Assembly (NCBI RefSeq): GCF_016909185.1
Contig: NZ_JAFBFH010000007.1
Location: 1 to 64,000 of the forward strand
DNA: 64,000 nt
Reading direction: 5' to 3'
Source of the DNA: Siminovitchia thermophila
GTDB lineage: Bacteria > Bacillota > Bacilli > Bacillales > Bacillaceae_C
Position numbers and translations under genes: made by a program. Position 1 is the first letter of the stretch; each line of letters opens with the position of its first letter. A model generated the notes under the pieces. The model did not search any database. It saw only the letters and a list, made by a program, of their open reading frames with translations, and was not told where the DNA came from. Below are positions 28,241 through 36,159 of this stretch, one piece after another.

Positions 28241-28281
28241 CTTCTCCCACAACCCCATGTGGGAGAAGTTATTTTTTTTGT
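28241..28281 (+). terminator. Terminator inside inserted element
   Basis: CTTCTCCCAC/GTGGGAGAAG stem with loop AACCCCAT, then TTATTTTTTTT. Upstream (28090-28240) is a GC-rich segment with GGTGC-GGTGCG-GCACC but no supported gene, so it may end a small RNA or a degenerate transcript. Confidence 0.75.
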
Positions 28282-28450
28282 TTGGGAATCGCAATAAAGA
28301 TGATGGTCGTCCTGTTAATAACCTTGTGATATACTGGTGGTGACCAGTTAACGCAAGTAAAAATTTGAAAAAAACGAAGCCATACAGCTTCTAACTGCGG
28401 GGACCGCAGGGATAGCCTAATCCATAACTTTCGGTTACGAATGTGTTCTT

Positions 28451-28499
28451 AGGAACCCCCCCCCCCACTTCAAGCGTAAGCTAAGTGGCGGGTGGTTCA
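28451..28499 (+). other. Hairpin with 11-C run in element leader
   Basis: GGAACC, a run of eleven C (28456-28466), then ACTT...AAGTGG and GGGTGGTTC (28489-28497). The ends pair, and CCACTT/AAGTGG pairs inside. A following frame, ATG at 28512 (MPKDKEIKQPSTIRTP), lacks other support. The long homopolymer could be phase-variable. Confidence 0.4.
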
Positions 28500-28670
28500 A
28501 AGTGAGGAACGATGCCAAAAGATAAAGAGATTAAGCAGCCTAGCACCATTAGAACACCGGCACCAAGCTGTGGCATAATTTTTTTGTTTTTTCACTGTCT
28601 ACTTGACAGGGAGCGGTACAAACGTACTAGGTGTGGGCTATTTTACGCTTACCCGCCAGGCCAAAATAAA

Positions 28671-28692
28671 AAAGAGCCAAAAAAGGCTCTTT
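28671..28692. terminator. Bidirectional terminator
   Basis: AAAGAGCC/GGCTCTTT around AAAAAA, with A/T flanks. It lies 46 bp past the stop of the minus-strand secreted-protein gene. Confidence 0.8.
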
Positions 28693-28738
28693 AAAAAGTT
28701 ATTTTGGAAAGTCGGTTGATCTTTTTTCTAACTAATAA

Positions 28739-29422
28739 TCATTTTCTAGGGACACAAGTGACAACACCCTGAGGCATTGTTATAGTCCCATAAAATTCTC
28801 CTGAGAGATAAAAACCCTTTTTATATTTATTACATGAATTAACAACTTTCATCCCTAAAGTACCAACAGCTAATATTAGCATAGTTAAAGCTGTAGGGGA
28901 TAATCCTAGTTTCATTTTAATAAGGGCGGCAGCTACCCCAAAAATTCCTCCACTATAATTAGTAATTGTATTTAATTTTTTTACAGTTGCATTAGAAATA
29001 TAAATACCTCTAACTTTAGTTTTTTTAGTAAGGGTTCCAATTTCTCCAGGATTCACTGAGGAATTCTCAGAATATAAAACATTTCCTACAACTTCATTTG
29101 TTCCGTTATTTTGAATTTCTAATTCGTATTTTAAGTAAAGTTCTTTTGCATCAGGACTCAATAATTCAATTTGCTCAGACTTATTATTTTCTAAGTTAAT
29201 AATATCAATTCCTTTGGAGTCCATTTCTTCTAATAAATTAATTAGCTGATCAAGTTCGTCATTCAAAGAGTTTTCACTCATTCCTATAGCAGAATACACT
29301 GACTTACCACCATTCGGATTTTGATTTAGCGACTGTGCCTGCACTTTTAGGTTAGATATAGATAGTGTAGAAAGAAAAAGCACCAAACTTAAGAACAAAA
29401 CACTAAACTTTTTCATTTTCAT
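28739..29422 (-). CDS. Putative secreted protein with hydrophobic Gly-rich C-terminal region
   Basis: 227 aa from the ATG at 29422 (MKMKKFSVLFLSLVLF); a frame start at 29458 (TTG) is also open. It has a clear signal peptide (~1-28, cut near VQAQS), an acidic middle (~50-110), then a hydrophobic stretch SGGIFGVAAALIKMKLG and ALTMLILAVGTLGM, and a basic tail ending CVPRK with two cysteines flanking YKKGFYLSGEFYG. No family recognised. Precursor-plus-hydrophobic-domain architecture and a co-transcribed small membrane protein resemble bacteriocin/immunity pairs, but this is inference. Confidence 0.7.
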   Translation of the reverse strand: MKMKKFSVLFLSLVLFLSTLSISNLKVQAQSLNQNPNGGKSVYSAIGMSENSLNDELDQLINLLEEMDSKGIDIINLENNKSEQIELLSPDAKELYLKYELEIQNNGTNEVVGNVLYSENSSVNPGEIGTLTKKTKVRGIYISNATVKKLNTITNYSGGIFGVAAALIKMKLGLSPTALTMLILAVGTLGMKVVNSCNKYKKGFYLSGEFYGTITMPQGVVTCVPRK

Positions 29423-29454
29423 AATAATCTTAAATACAAATATGTTTGTTGCAT

Positions 29455-29667
29455 TCAAGGTCTTTTAAATTTATTTAGTATAAAATCACTTACAAAAAAA
29501 ACTACCAATCCAGCCATTAAAATTATAAATGAAATATTAAATCCCGAGCTTGTAATAAATGAGTATATAGAACTTGCTAATAAAGCAACCATATAAAAAG
29601 CAAATCCTATTTTTATAGCCTTTTCAGTACTTTTTCTTTCTTCATTTGTCATTTTTTTAAAAAACAA
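29455..29667 (-). CDS. Small two-helix membrane protein upstream of secreted protein
   Basis: 70 aa. A charged N-terminus (KKMTNEERKSTEKAIK) is followed by two transmembrane segments (~21-39 and ~44-63) and a basic tail NKFKRP. The TTG start at 29667 has GAGGAGG 10 nt upstream. It ends 33 bp before the ATG of the secreted protein, so they form an operon. A. immunity-like or chaperone role is possible but unproven. Codon use is AT-rich like its partner and unlike the surrounding genes. Confidence 0.7.
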   Translation of the reverse strand: MFFKKMTNEERKSTEKAIKIGFAFYMVALLASSIYSFITSSGFNISFIILMAGLVVFFVSDFILNKFKRP

Positions 29668-29713
29668 TCTATCAATTCCTCCTCAAATATTACTCCATAG
29701 ATCACCTCATTTG

Positions 29714-29746
29714 TATTTGGCAATCAAATGTATCAAAAGGCAATCA
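29714..29746 (-). promoter_or_regulatory. Direct repeats upstream of the secreted/membrane pair
   Basis: Two copies of TTGATTGCC (minus strand; 29746-29738 and 29726-29718 approximately) are spaced 20 bp, about two helical turns, 50-80 bp before the TTG start. This is the layout of sites for dimeric response regulators. The regulator is unknown. Confidence 0.45.
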
Positions 29747-29759
29747 AGTATACTCATTT

Positions 29760-30525
29760 AATTGTATAAAGATCCAATGCCGTGCCGCTTGACATGAAGC
29801 CTCCGCACGTATAATTTTCTGCCTTCTTCAAATGCTATCGTGCTAAATCTATTTCAATCGTCTCCTTTTTTTGATTTGATTGAAAATACTTACAATTCTT
29901 CCGGATATTATAGCAAACTCCTAAAAAATTGCAAGGAATTGTGTAAAAAAATGACTATATGTATATATATTATAGATATGGATAGGCATAAAGGCTTATA
30001 AATGTACGTGCAAAAAAAAATAAAATACACATAAAAAACAAATGGGATCTGTGTGAATGAATTTCATAGTCTAATCAAAAGGAGGCCAATCTGTTCTTTC
30101 ATAAATTCATGAAATTTATCTGGTTTGTTGTTATCCGGCATGGGTACAACCTTGACGGGGAGCAGTTCAGTGTGTGGATAGTACTGGATTTCTATTGTTT
30201 TAACAATCTATACCACAGATTCAGGATGTATTTAAAAACACTGAACATACCGCCATTCACCTCTTGAGATTCTACTTGGTTTTAATTATCATTATTACAT
30301 ATTATGTAATACTAAAACTATTACATAAGGTTTTTTATGAATTAGCCGAGAACACTCGTGACTTCTTGAACTACCCTCCACTTAGCTTTCATGATTTCTA
30401 TATGCTTAATATAACACAAAAATGCTTTGTACAAAGCGTTTTAACGAGTGTTTTTTATGCGAGAAAAGATCTCCACCCTAGCTTTGCTTGAGGAATTCCA
30501 TGATAAAGAAAAGGAGGGTGCTCCA
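29760..30525. other. AT-rich part of the element without recognised genes
   Basis: Contains AT-rich stretches (such as ATATGTATATATATTATAG near 29955), a ribosome-binding-like AAAGGAGGCC at 30078 without an open frame, and no motif I can name. Confidence 0.4.
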
Positions 30526-30762
30526 ATGTCGTTTTTACAACCGTTTAATCCAACCAAGACACCGCCGAATAACGAACACAACAAATCCGAACTAGACGAC
30601 TGTGAAAATGAATATGTACATATGACGCTACCGAATGGAGAGGGGGTGCGCTTTAAGTGCGTGTGGTCTGGTTACCGCTTCTCGGACGATGAAGTCGCGA
30701 GGTTGATGGCCGGTTACGACATCCGGATTAAGACCGACCATATCGATGGAATCATCGGTTCG
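30526..30762 (+). pseudogene. Truncated conjugative-element-type protein (5' part)
   Basis: The ATG at 30526 has AAGGAGG 9 nt upstream. It encodes 79 residues (MSFLQPFNPTKTPP..., then LPNGEGVRFKCVWSGYRFSD and DEVARLMAGYDIRI) before the element ends; the frame then runs on antisense through the agmatinase gene. The VWSGYRFSDDEV...L..G pattern resembles the C-terminal module of topoisomerase/LtrC-like proteins on integrative conjugative elements. The assignment is tentative. The truncation at the junction means the element is incomplete. Confidence 0.5.
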
Positions 30763-31273
30763 TTCATACAATCTTGCGAATGGCGTACATCTTGCAAATT
30801 TGTCACCACTGTAATGGGGCATATTGTCGTAATGTGCATCCATGTGGATAATACCCACTTTTTTGCCTGTCGTTTCTGCTAGGGCTTTTACAATGGGAAA
30901 TGTCACACCATGGTCTCCACCTAATCCGATGATGAATTTACCGCTTCGCCAAAGGTTGCTAGTGAAATTTGTAATTCTGTTCATTGTTTTTTCCACGTCA
31001 GCAGGTACGACATCGATATCACCGATGTCACCTAATGTAATATGCTCGAATACATCAATATGGTCTAATTCAGGCAAGTACCCGCTATATCTTGCCGAGC
31101 AAAGCCGCATGACTTTCGGACCAAGTTCACATCCTGTATAGTCCCCCCCAAGTAACTGCGCCTTCCCACGGAATACCATATACTATGGCATCCACGTTCG
31201 ACATATCTTTGCTTTTGGAAATATTCTCTGCATTTAAAAAACACGGGGTATTGCCATAAAGCATGTAACTCAT
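30763..31273 (-). pseudogene. Arginase/agmatinase-family gene, 5' fragment with frameshift
   Basis: From the ATG at 31273 (MSYMLYGNTPCF; GAGAGGA upstream) it reads VYGIPWEGAVTW and then loses phase in a run of seven G (complement of C7 at 31143-31149). The next frame continues with GGDYTGCELGPKVMRL, the first metal-site motif GGDHGVTFP and IHMDAHYDNM, to CTPFARLYE at the insertion. Eight G would restore the frame. So there are two independent lesions and the gene is dead. Agmatine or another guanidino compound was the likely substrate. Confidence 0.88.
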
Positions 31274-31513
31274 TCCTCTCTTGTATATATAATATCTATT
31301 ACGTCATTTTGACAAAATGTAAACGTCATTTGGATTTGAATTCAAGTTGTGGCTAGTAGACTATGTGCTGGTAAACAGGATGGTAAAGGTAATTAGGCAA
31401 TAGAATGAACATAATATCTTTTGATTTTGTGCTTTATTTGAAAAAATTAAAAAGGTCACTGAGAATATGCTAAAAAAGAAAGAGCTGCAGCATAGTAAGT
31501 GGATAACAAACAT

Positions 31514-31552
31514 AAACGGCTTTAGCCCTTGAGTGCCAGGCTAAAGCCGTTT
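31514..31552. terminator. Hairpin downstream of DUF1646 gene
   Basis: A perfect 14-bp stem AAACGGCTTTAGCC/GGCTAAAGCCGTTT with loop CTTGAGTGCCA, 14 bp past the stop codon. The T-rich tail is on the plus side (AATTATTTTTT). Confidence 0.75.
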
Positions 31553-31565
31553 AATTATTTTTTGG

Positions 31566-32585
31566 TTAAACATAAAATAGGAGAATGACAATAAAGTATA
31601 AAATCATGGCAATCAATCCGACAGGAACGCCAAAACGGGCCCACTCGCTGCTCGTAATGTTCAATTTGCCGGCGGCGATAATGTTCGGTATATTTCCGGG
31701 AATCAGCATCCCGCCGCTAATTAGAAGTCCCAACAGGATGGAAATTAAAGTAGTATCTGTCATTTGCGGACTGATTTCTGCCGCGGCCAAAGTTGCATTA
31801 TCCAAAACTGCCGAGATCATGTTGATCCAGTATAAAATTTGCGGGCTCAACCCGAGCAAATATCTTTCGATGAATGGCTCAAAACCTGCACCCAGTAATG
31901 TTAAGCCCATAACGAATAAATACACTTTAAACGCTCTAATGAAGATTTCCTTGTAGCTTTCAGACTCCATGCTAGCTCCAAGGCTCCCGCCATTCCCTTT
32001 TGGATTCACGATAATGGCTGCCAGAATGCCGAACAAAATGACTGCGGGAATGACATCGGGACCAATTAAATGCAACAAATAGAAAAAGTCTGCGTTTAAT
32101 TTACTTACAGCAATCGTTGATAAGGGCTCACCGATTGGAGTTAAAGCAGCTCCAAGACCGATCGAGAAACACGCCAATATGACGAGGCGGATTTCCGACT
32201 TTCTTTCTAGACGGAGCACGCTTACAATCACGACTAATACGATTGCGGCGATAATGGCAGTAATGATACTGGAAATAAGTCCGAGAATAATAACAACCAA
32301 AGCGATGAAAAGGCGGGCCGGGATAGCTCGGCTCATCCCCAAAATTCCTTTTTCAATCGAAGACTGAAACCATTTAAATAGTAAGCCGGCAATTAATACT
32401 GCCAACGTAATATGTACCGGATCCACCAACGCTTTTGTAAAAAGGGCTCCCGTAAGCACCTGGCTGATTGCGGCAGCCAAAAGCCCCATGATAAATAAAA
32501 AGGCTTCCAAATTCTTTTCAACTTTATGAACGGTAAACGGTAAAAATAGCACGAGAATTAATATAATTGTTAAACCTAAAATCAT
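31566..32585 (-). CDS. DUF1646 membrane transporter
   Basis: A 339-aa protein with about ten transmembrane segments. Two repeated-type motifs are characteristic of the DUF1646/ion-transporter-like group: AALTPIGEPLSTIAVS (~151-166) and VLDNATLAAAEISPQ with GGMLIPGNIPNIIAAGKL (~260-310). It resembles NhaD/ArsB-like cation antiporters in layout. The substrate is unknown; a cation exchange role is inferred. The ATG at 32585 follows AAAAGGATAG. Confidence 0.82.
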   Translation of the reverse strand: MILGLTIILILVLFLPFTVHKVEKNLEAFLFIMGLLAAAISQVLTGALFTKALVDPVHITLAVLIAGLLFKWFQSSIEKGILGMSRAIPARLFIALVVIILGLISSIITAIIAAIVLVVIVSVLRLERKSEIRLVILACFSIGLGAALTPIGEPLSTIAVSKLNADFFYLLHLIGPDVIPAVILFGILAAIIVNPKGNGGSLGASMESESYKEIFIRAFKVYLFVMGLTLLGAGFEPFIERYLLGLSPQILYWINMISAVLDNATLAAAEISPQMTDTTLISILLGLLISGGMLIPGNIPNIIAAGKLNITSSEWARFGVPVGLIAMILYFIVILLFYV

Positions 32586-32720
32586 ATATTTCTATCCTTT
32601 TCTCTGTTTTTCTTTCTATTATAGCATAATTAGACATCATTAAATCATGATGATAGAGGAAAATAATAGGTGTCGAGGCTTTTACGGTTATGAAAAGAAG
32701 CAGGAATGAGTAGATAAGAA

Positions 32721-32893
32721 GAGTCTGGAACACAGCTAAATCAGCTGATTAGAAAACGAACAATAAAGTGAAACTTCATTCAGTAGGCGTTTTCTTCCAT
32801 CTCCTACTGAATGTTAGTTGAACGAATCGGGCATTTAGGTGCCGTTTTCTCCCAGACTCTTTGCTATTTCGTATTTGCTTATGTCCCAGACTC
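32721..32893. repeat. Repeat C, copy carrying a truncated repeat A
   Basis: Outer inverted ends GAGTCTGGAACA (32721) and TGTCCCAGACTC (32882-32893) differ by one base. Inside are AAATCAGCTGATT (palindrome) and GCTATTTCGTATTTGC. The latter is shared, inverted, with 63020-63038. Confidence 0.75.
32763..32854 (-). repeat. Repeat A, truncated unit
   Basis: The right 92 bp of a unit in minus orientation, from the TTTAT end through the right hairpin (one arm GGCG instead of GGAG), CCCGATTCG and ACGGCACC. It stops inside the left hairpin at CTCCCA and switches directly to repeat C sequence. The left half has been deleted, probably by recombination at the shared CCCAGAC/CTCCCA bases. Confidence 0.85.
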
Positions 32894-33499
32894 ATCATGT
32901 ATTCCTTCAACAATTTTTTAATACTCTACTGATTTGGGGCCACACGCGATTTTTGCAATGCCGGCGTATCAGGGCGAGATGTTTGATATACAGCAGTTCG
33001 CTATCTCAGCAGTTTCTTTTCACTTTTCTTTTTTCATTTATCAATGGTATCTTCCGCTGTATGTAGAATGGCTGGCTTTCTGTTGCATATCCATAGGAAT
33101 CGGGTTTTGATTCAATATACCGGACGACATTCCATTCTATTTCCGTACCGGCTACACACGGCTTGGTTGATGCGCAATATCGTTATAAATGTCCGCGACA
33201 TCTCTCTTTTTAATCATTTGTTAATCAAAAACCTTTTGTGCCGGTGGCGGCAGGGCGGAGATTTCCTTGGCATTTGCGGCAGGAACGGTTAAAGTCGGGC
33301 TCAACACTATCAAACAATGCTGATAGTGATATCCGCTTCAAGACTGAAATCCTCCCTTTCAGGTAATAGGTTCATAGAATAACTAAAATTTGATTCTGAT
33401 AATTCCGCAAGTAGAAAAAGGGCTGGGACTGTTGCCGGGAAGGAATCAACGAGAAAGGAAGGTCATATACTGTATCAGTTTCAAAAAGGGGGAAAATCA

Positions 33500-34045
33500 T
33501 TGTCCATTTGGGAAGATGTCATCGCAGTTCACCATACATGCAAACATATGCCGCTTCAACACAAGCTTGTATTGACAGCGCTTTTTAGTGGACTTGCCGC
33601 GGCTTTTCAATCAGCCGGAGCGCTGTTTCAAGGGGCGGGATATCTCATTAGCCTCCTTTCAACAGCTCCCATTATTGTTTGTACCATCTTTTCACTACCA
33701 CTAGGAATGCTGTCTTATTTCTTGACCATTCTCGTGTTATTTTTCTATCCAAGCGAGTTGCTGATTTTTCCTTTTACGACCGGGCTGCTTGGTCTGGCCA
33801 TTGGTTTTTGTTTTTTGATTACAAATACACGCTTAACTGCCGGAGTGATTACGTCTTTCACGTTGGCATCCGGGATTTTCTTCGTTTTATACGGATTGCA
33901 GTTTCCATTGTTCGGACCCGTCGTATCAACTTCGCCGGATATTCGGATCGTGTTTGGAATTTTGTTGTTTTCGGCTTGGTACGGCTGGGTTTGGCTTTGG
34001 ACCAGCCACTTCTTCATAAAGAGATTCAAAAACATGATCGCTTAG
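33500..34045 (+). CDS. Integral membrane protein, unknown family
   Basis: A 181-aa protein with five to six hydrophobic segments starting near residue 22 (KLVLTALFSGLAAAF). It has a short hydrophilic N-terminus with two histidines (VIAVHHTCKHMP) and a basic C-terminus. The TTG start at 33500 has AAGGGGG 9 nt upstream. The layout is reminiscent of transporter S components, but I see no signature, so no function is proposed. Confidence 0.7.
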   Translation: MSIWEDVIAVHHTCKHMPLQHKLVLTALFSGLAAAFQSAGALFQGAGYLISLLSTAPIIVCTIFSLPLGMLSYFLTILVLFFYPSELLIFPFTTGLLGLAIGFCFLITNTRLTAGVITSFTLASGIFFVLYGLQFPLFGPVVSTSPDIRIVFGILLFSAWYGWVWLWTSHFFIKRFKNMIA

Positions 34046-34298
34046 TTATTTTCCGGTATTTAGTTCGGATGGTGTGATGAAACGTCTGCCCAAATACAAT
34101 AACAGTCGTCCTTTCCAATTCACTGTCTGTTTCATGGCAGGGATTTTCCTATGAACGGGAAACAGAATGCATCAAATCAAGCATTTCATTACGGGCCTTT
34201 CCAAGCATATATCCTTCACCTTCGTTTATCGGCAGGTTTAACAATGGGTCTCCATTTCAGTATTTTGAATGATGTCCATTTGTCTCGGTTCAAAACAG

Positions 34299-35057
34299 CT
34301 AATTTTGTAATAAATGATAAAGTAGCCGCTCTTTATCATCAAAAAACTGTTTCATGATGGAATAGTGGCCTGTATTTTCGAGCTTTGTTTCTTGTAATCC
34401 ATCTTTGGTAAATTCATAGATGATTGAATCCGGGTATGCCATCATGATGGGGGAGTGGGTGGCAATGATGAATTGCGATGACTGCCCCGCGAGATCATGA
34501 ATCCGGGCCAGCATGGACAATTGTCTTAAAGGGGACAATGCCGCTTCCGGCTCATCCAATATATATAGGCCGTTTCCCCTAAAACGATTCGTAAAGGCGG
34601 CAAAAAAAGACTCGCCGTGAGACTGTTCATGTAATGAAGTGCCTCCGTACTGGTCGATGATGCGTGATCCTGTTCCTGGTTCTTGATCAAGCTCTTCTAT
34701 ATGTGTAGCCACATTATAAAATGTTTCCGCCCTCAGAAAAAATCCGTCTTTTGGTTTTTGGACTCCTCGTATTACCCGAAGGTGCTGTTCCAGTTCGGAA
34801 TGGGAGTGATAGGTTGAAAAGTTAAAATTGAATGTGCCGCCTTCCGGATTAAACCCAACACTGATTGCGATAGCTTCCAACAATGTTGATTTCCCCATTC
34901 CATTGTCTCCGACAAAGTATGTAACTTGTGGATGGAAATGAAGTTCTTGCAGGTTTTTGACGGCCGGAAGGGAGAAAGGATACTTGGACATGGAAGGCAA
35001 TTGTTCTTGCTTTAATGCAATTCTTTTAACATATTGATTTGACTGATGTAGTTTCAT
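34299..35057 (-). CDS. Stand-alone ABC/SMC-type ATPase (COG3910-like)
   Basis: 252 aa, one ATPase domain without membrane part. Walker A GDNGMGKST (~51-59), the signature-like SHGESFF (~143-149), Walker B LYILDEPEAALSP (~164-176) and switch IATHSP (~199-204) are all intact. Such proteins resemble the ATPase heads of RecF/OLD families and have no settled role; some accompany defence systems, but none is seen here. The ATG at 35057 is preceded by a weak GGGGCG. It is divergent from the S66 peptidase gene. Confidence 0.82.
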   Translation of the reverse strand: MKLHQSNQYVKRIALKQEQLPSMSKYPFSLPAVKNLQELHFHPQVTYFVGDNGMGKSTLLEAIAISVGFNPEGGTFNFNFSTYHSHSELEQHLRVIRGVQKPKDGFFLRAETFYNVATHIEELDQEPGTGSRIIDQYGGTSLHEQSHGESFFAAFTNRFRGNGLYILDEPEAALSPLRQLSMLARIHDLAGQSSQFIIATHSPIMMAYPDSIIYEFTKDGLQETKLENTGHYSIMKQFFDDKERLLYHLLQN

Positions 35058-35167
35058 ATGAATCGCCCCAACATATATATTAATTCCATGTTACAACATT
35101 TGCGGTCAAAAATCGTTACATATTTCCCCGGCAATAAACGACAATTTCCTAATGGGTGGTGAAATAG

Positions 35168-36079
35168 ATGAAAAGGAAAAAAGGCATTGTGCCCGGTGAT
35201 AAAGTTGGGTTGACAGCTCCGGCAGGCCCGGTTGAAGCGGGATATCTCAGAAAAAGTGTGGAGGCATTAAAAGGTTTTGGGTGGGAAGTAGAGGTCGGCG
35301 ACACATGTTTTCAGGAATACAGGGGATATGTAGCCGGACCGCCTGAAATGAGAGCTGAAGAATTACACAAGATGTTCGCCAGCTCGGAAATATCCGCCAT
35401 ATTTTGTTTGCGCGGGGGGTACGGGTCACCGCAAATCTTGTCTTTGCTCGATTATACGCTTATAAAAGATAACCCCAAATTGTTTATCGGGTATAGCGAT
35501 ATTACGGCCCTGCATATTGCCTTTCAACAAAAAAGCGGGATTTCGACTATACATGGACCAATGCCCGCCTCCGATTTAATTGATGCGGATGAATATACCA
35601 AATATACATTGCAGTCGTTTTTAGAAAGTCCATTTTCAGCGCGCATCATTGATAATCCTGTTGGTGAGCCCATCGAATGTCTCGTGCCCGGAAAAGCCCG
35701 CGGCATATTAACAGGAGGAAATCTAAGTCTTATTGCCAGTTTAATGGGAACACCGTATGAACTTGATACGAAGGGGAAAATTTTATTCTTGGAGGAGGTG
35801 AATGAAGAGTGGTATCGAGTGGACCGGATGTTGAATCAACTGGCCATCGCCGGGAAATTTGCTGCCGCGGCGGGCATTGTTCTCGGTTCATGGACAGGTT
35901 GTTCTCCACCATCCAATGATTGGCCGCTCAAAAACTTATTTAAAGAATTATTCCTGCCCTTTAACATACCGGTATTATTCAACCTTCGGGCAGGTCATTG
36001 CCGGCCTGCGGTCGCGCTCCCGTTCGGGACCCTTGCCGAAATAAATGGTTTTCAGCGAAGTCTCCGAATTTGTGATTGA
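35168..36079 (+). CDS. S66-family LD-carboxypeptidase (YkfA/MccF-like)
   Basis: A 303-aa cytosolic peptidase of family S66, which cleaves the LD bond of recycled murein tetrapeptides or related conjugates. The triad is apparent: nucleophile Ser110 in IGYSDITALH, Glu in LFLEEVNEEWYR (~206) and His in LRAGHCRPA (~281). The start ATG at 35168 has GGTGG upstream. Length is usual for the family. Microcin C-type immunity (MccF) is an alternative for this family, but context does not support it. Confidence 0.9.
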   Translation: MKRKKGIVPGDKVGLTAPAGPVEAGYLRKSVEALKGFGWEVEVGDTCFQEYRGYVAGPPEMRAEELHKMFASSEISAIFCLRGGYGSPQILSLLDYTLIKDNPKLFIGYSDITALHIAFQQKSGISTIHGPMPASDLIDADEYTKYTLQSFLESPFSARIIDNPVGEPIECLVPGKARGILTGGNLSLIASLMGTPYELDTKGKILFLEEVNEEWYRVDRMLNQLAIAGKFAAAAGIVLGSWTGCSPPSNDWPLKNLFKELFLPFNIPVLFNLRAGHCRPAVALPFGTLAEINGFQRSLRICD

Positions 36080-36159
36080 TTTTAGGCAAGCTTCTTGCTA
36101 CCACGAACATTACATTATACCATTATGATGAATTGACTGGTTGAGGAGACATGAAACCT

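Larger units (their letters stand above)
27928..30762. mobile_element. 2.8-kb insertion in agmatinase-family gene
   Basis: Defined by the broken host gene: TTC is at both edges (27925-27927 and 30763-30765) and removing the segment restores the reading frame. The content is AT-rich and foreign-looking: a plus-strand leader with hairpins and an 11-C run, a secreted/membrane gene pair on the minus strand, and a truncated gene resembling conjugative-element proteins at the right edge. No terminal inverted repeat and no transposase or integrase are visible. It is probably a deletion remnant of a larger integrative element. Confidence 0.75.
32586..33499. other. Repeat-containing intergenic region
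   Basis: Holds repeat C arms (32721-32762, 32855-32893) around a truncated repeat A. From 32894 to 33380 there is no gene I can support; short frames such as 33044-33292 lack ribosome-binding sites and motifs and may be decayed coding sequence. At 33481-33499 lies the ribosome-binding site of the next gene. Confidence 0.5.

Noticed and set aside
28122-28343. 73-codon GTG-start frame inside the inserted element
   Set aside because: It runs straight through a strong intrinsic terminator (28241-28281) and has no ribosome-binding site.
27928-30762. Group II intron or classical IS as identity of the insertion
   Set aside because: No GTGYG start, no domain V, no reverse transcriptase, no transposase and no terminal inverted repeats could be found.
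34299-36079. Defence island made of the ABC-type ATPase and the S66 peptidase (MccF-like)
   Set aside because: The genes are divergent, both families are common house-keeping types, and no nuclease or other defence gene is nearby.
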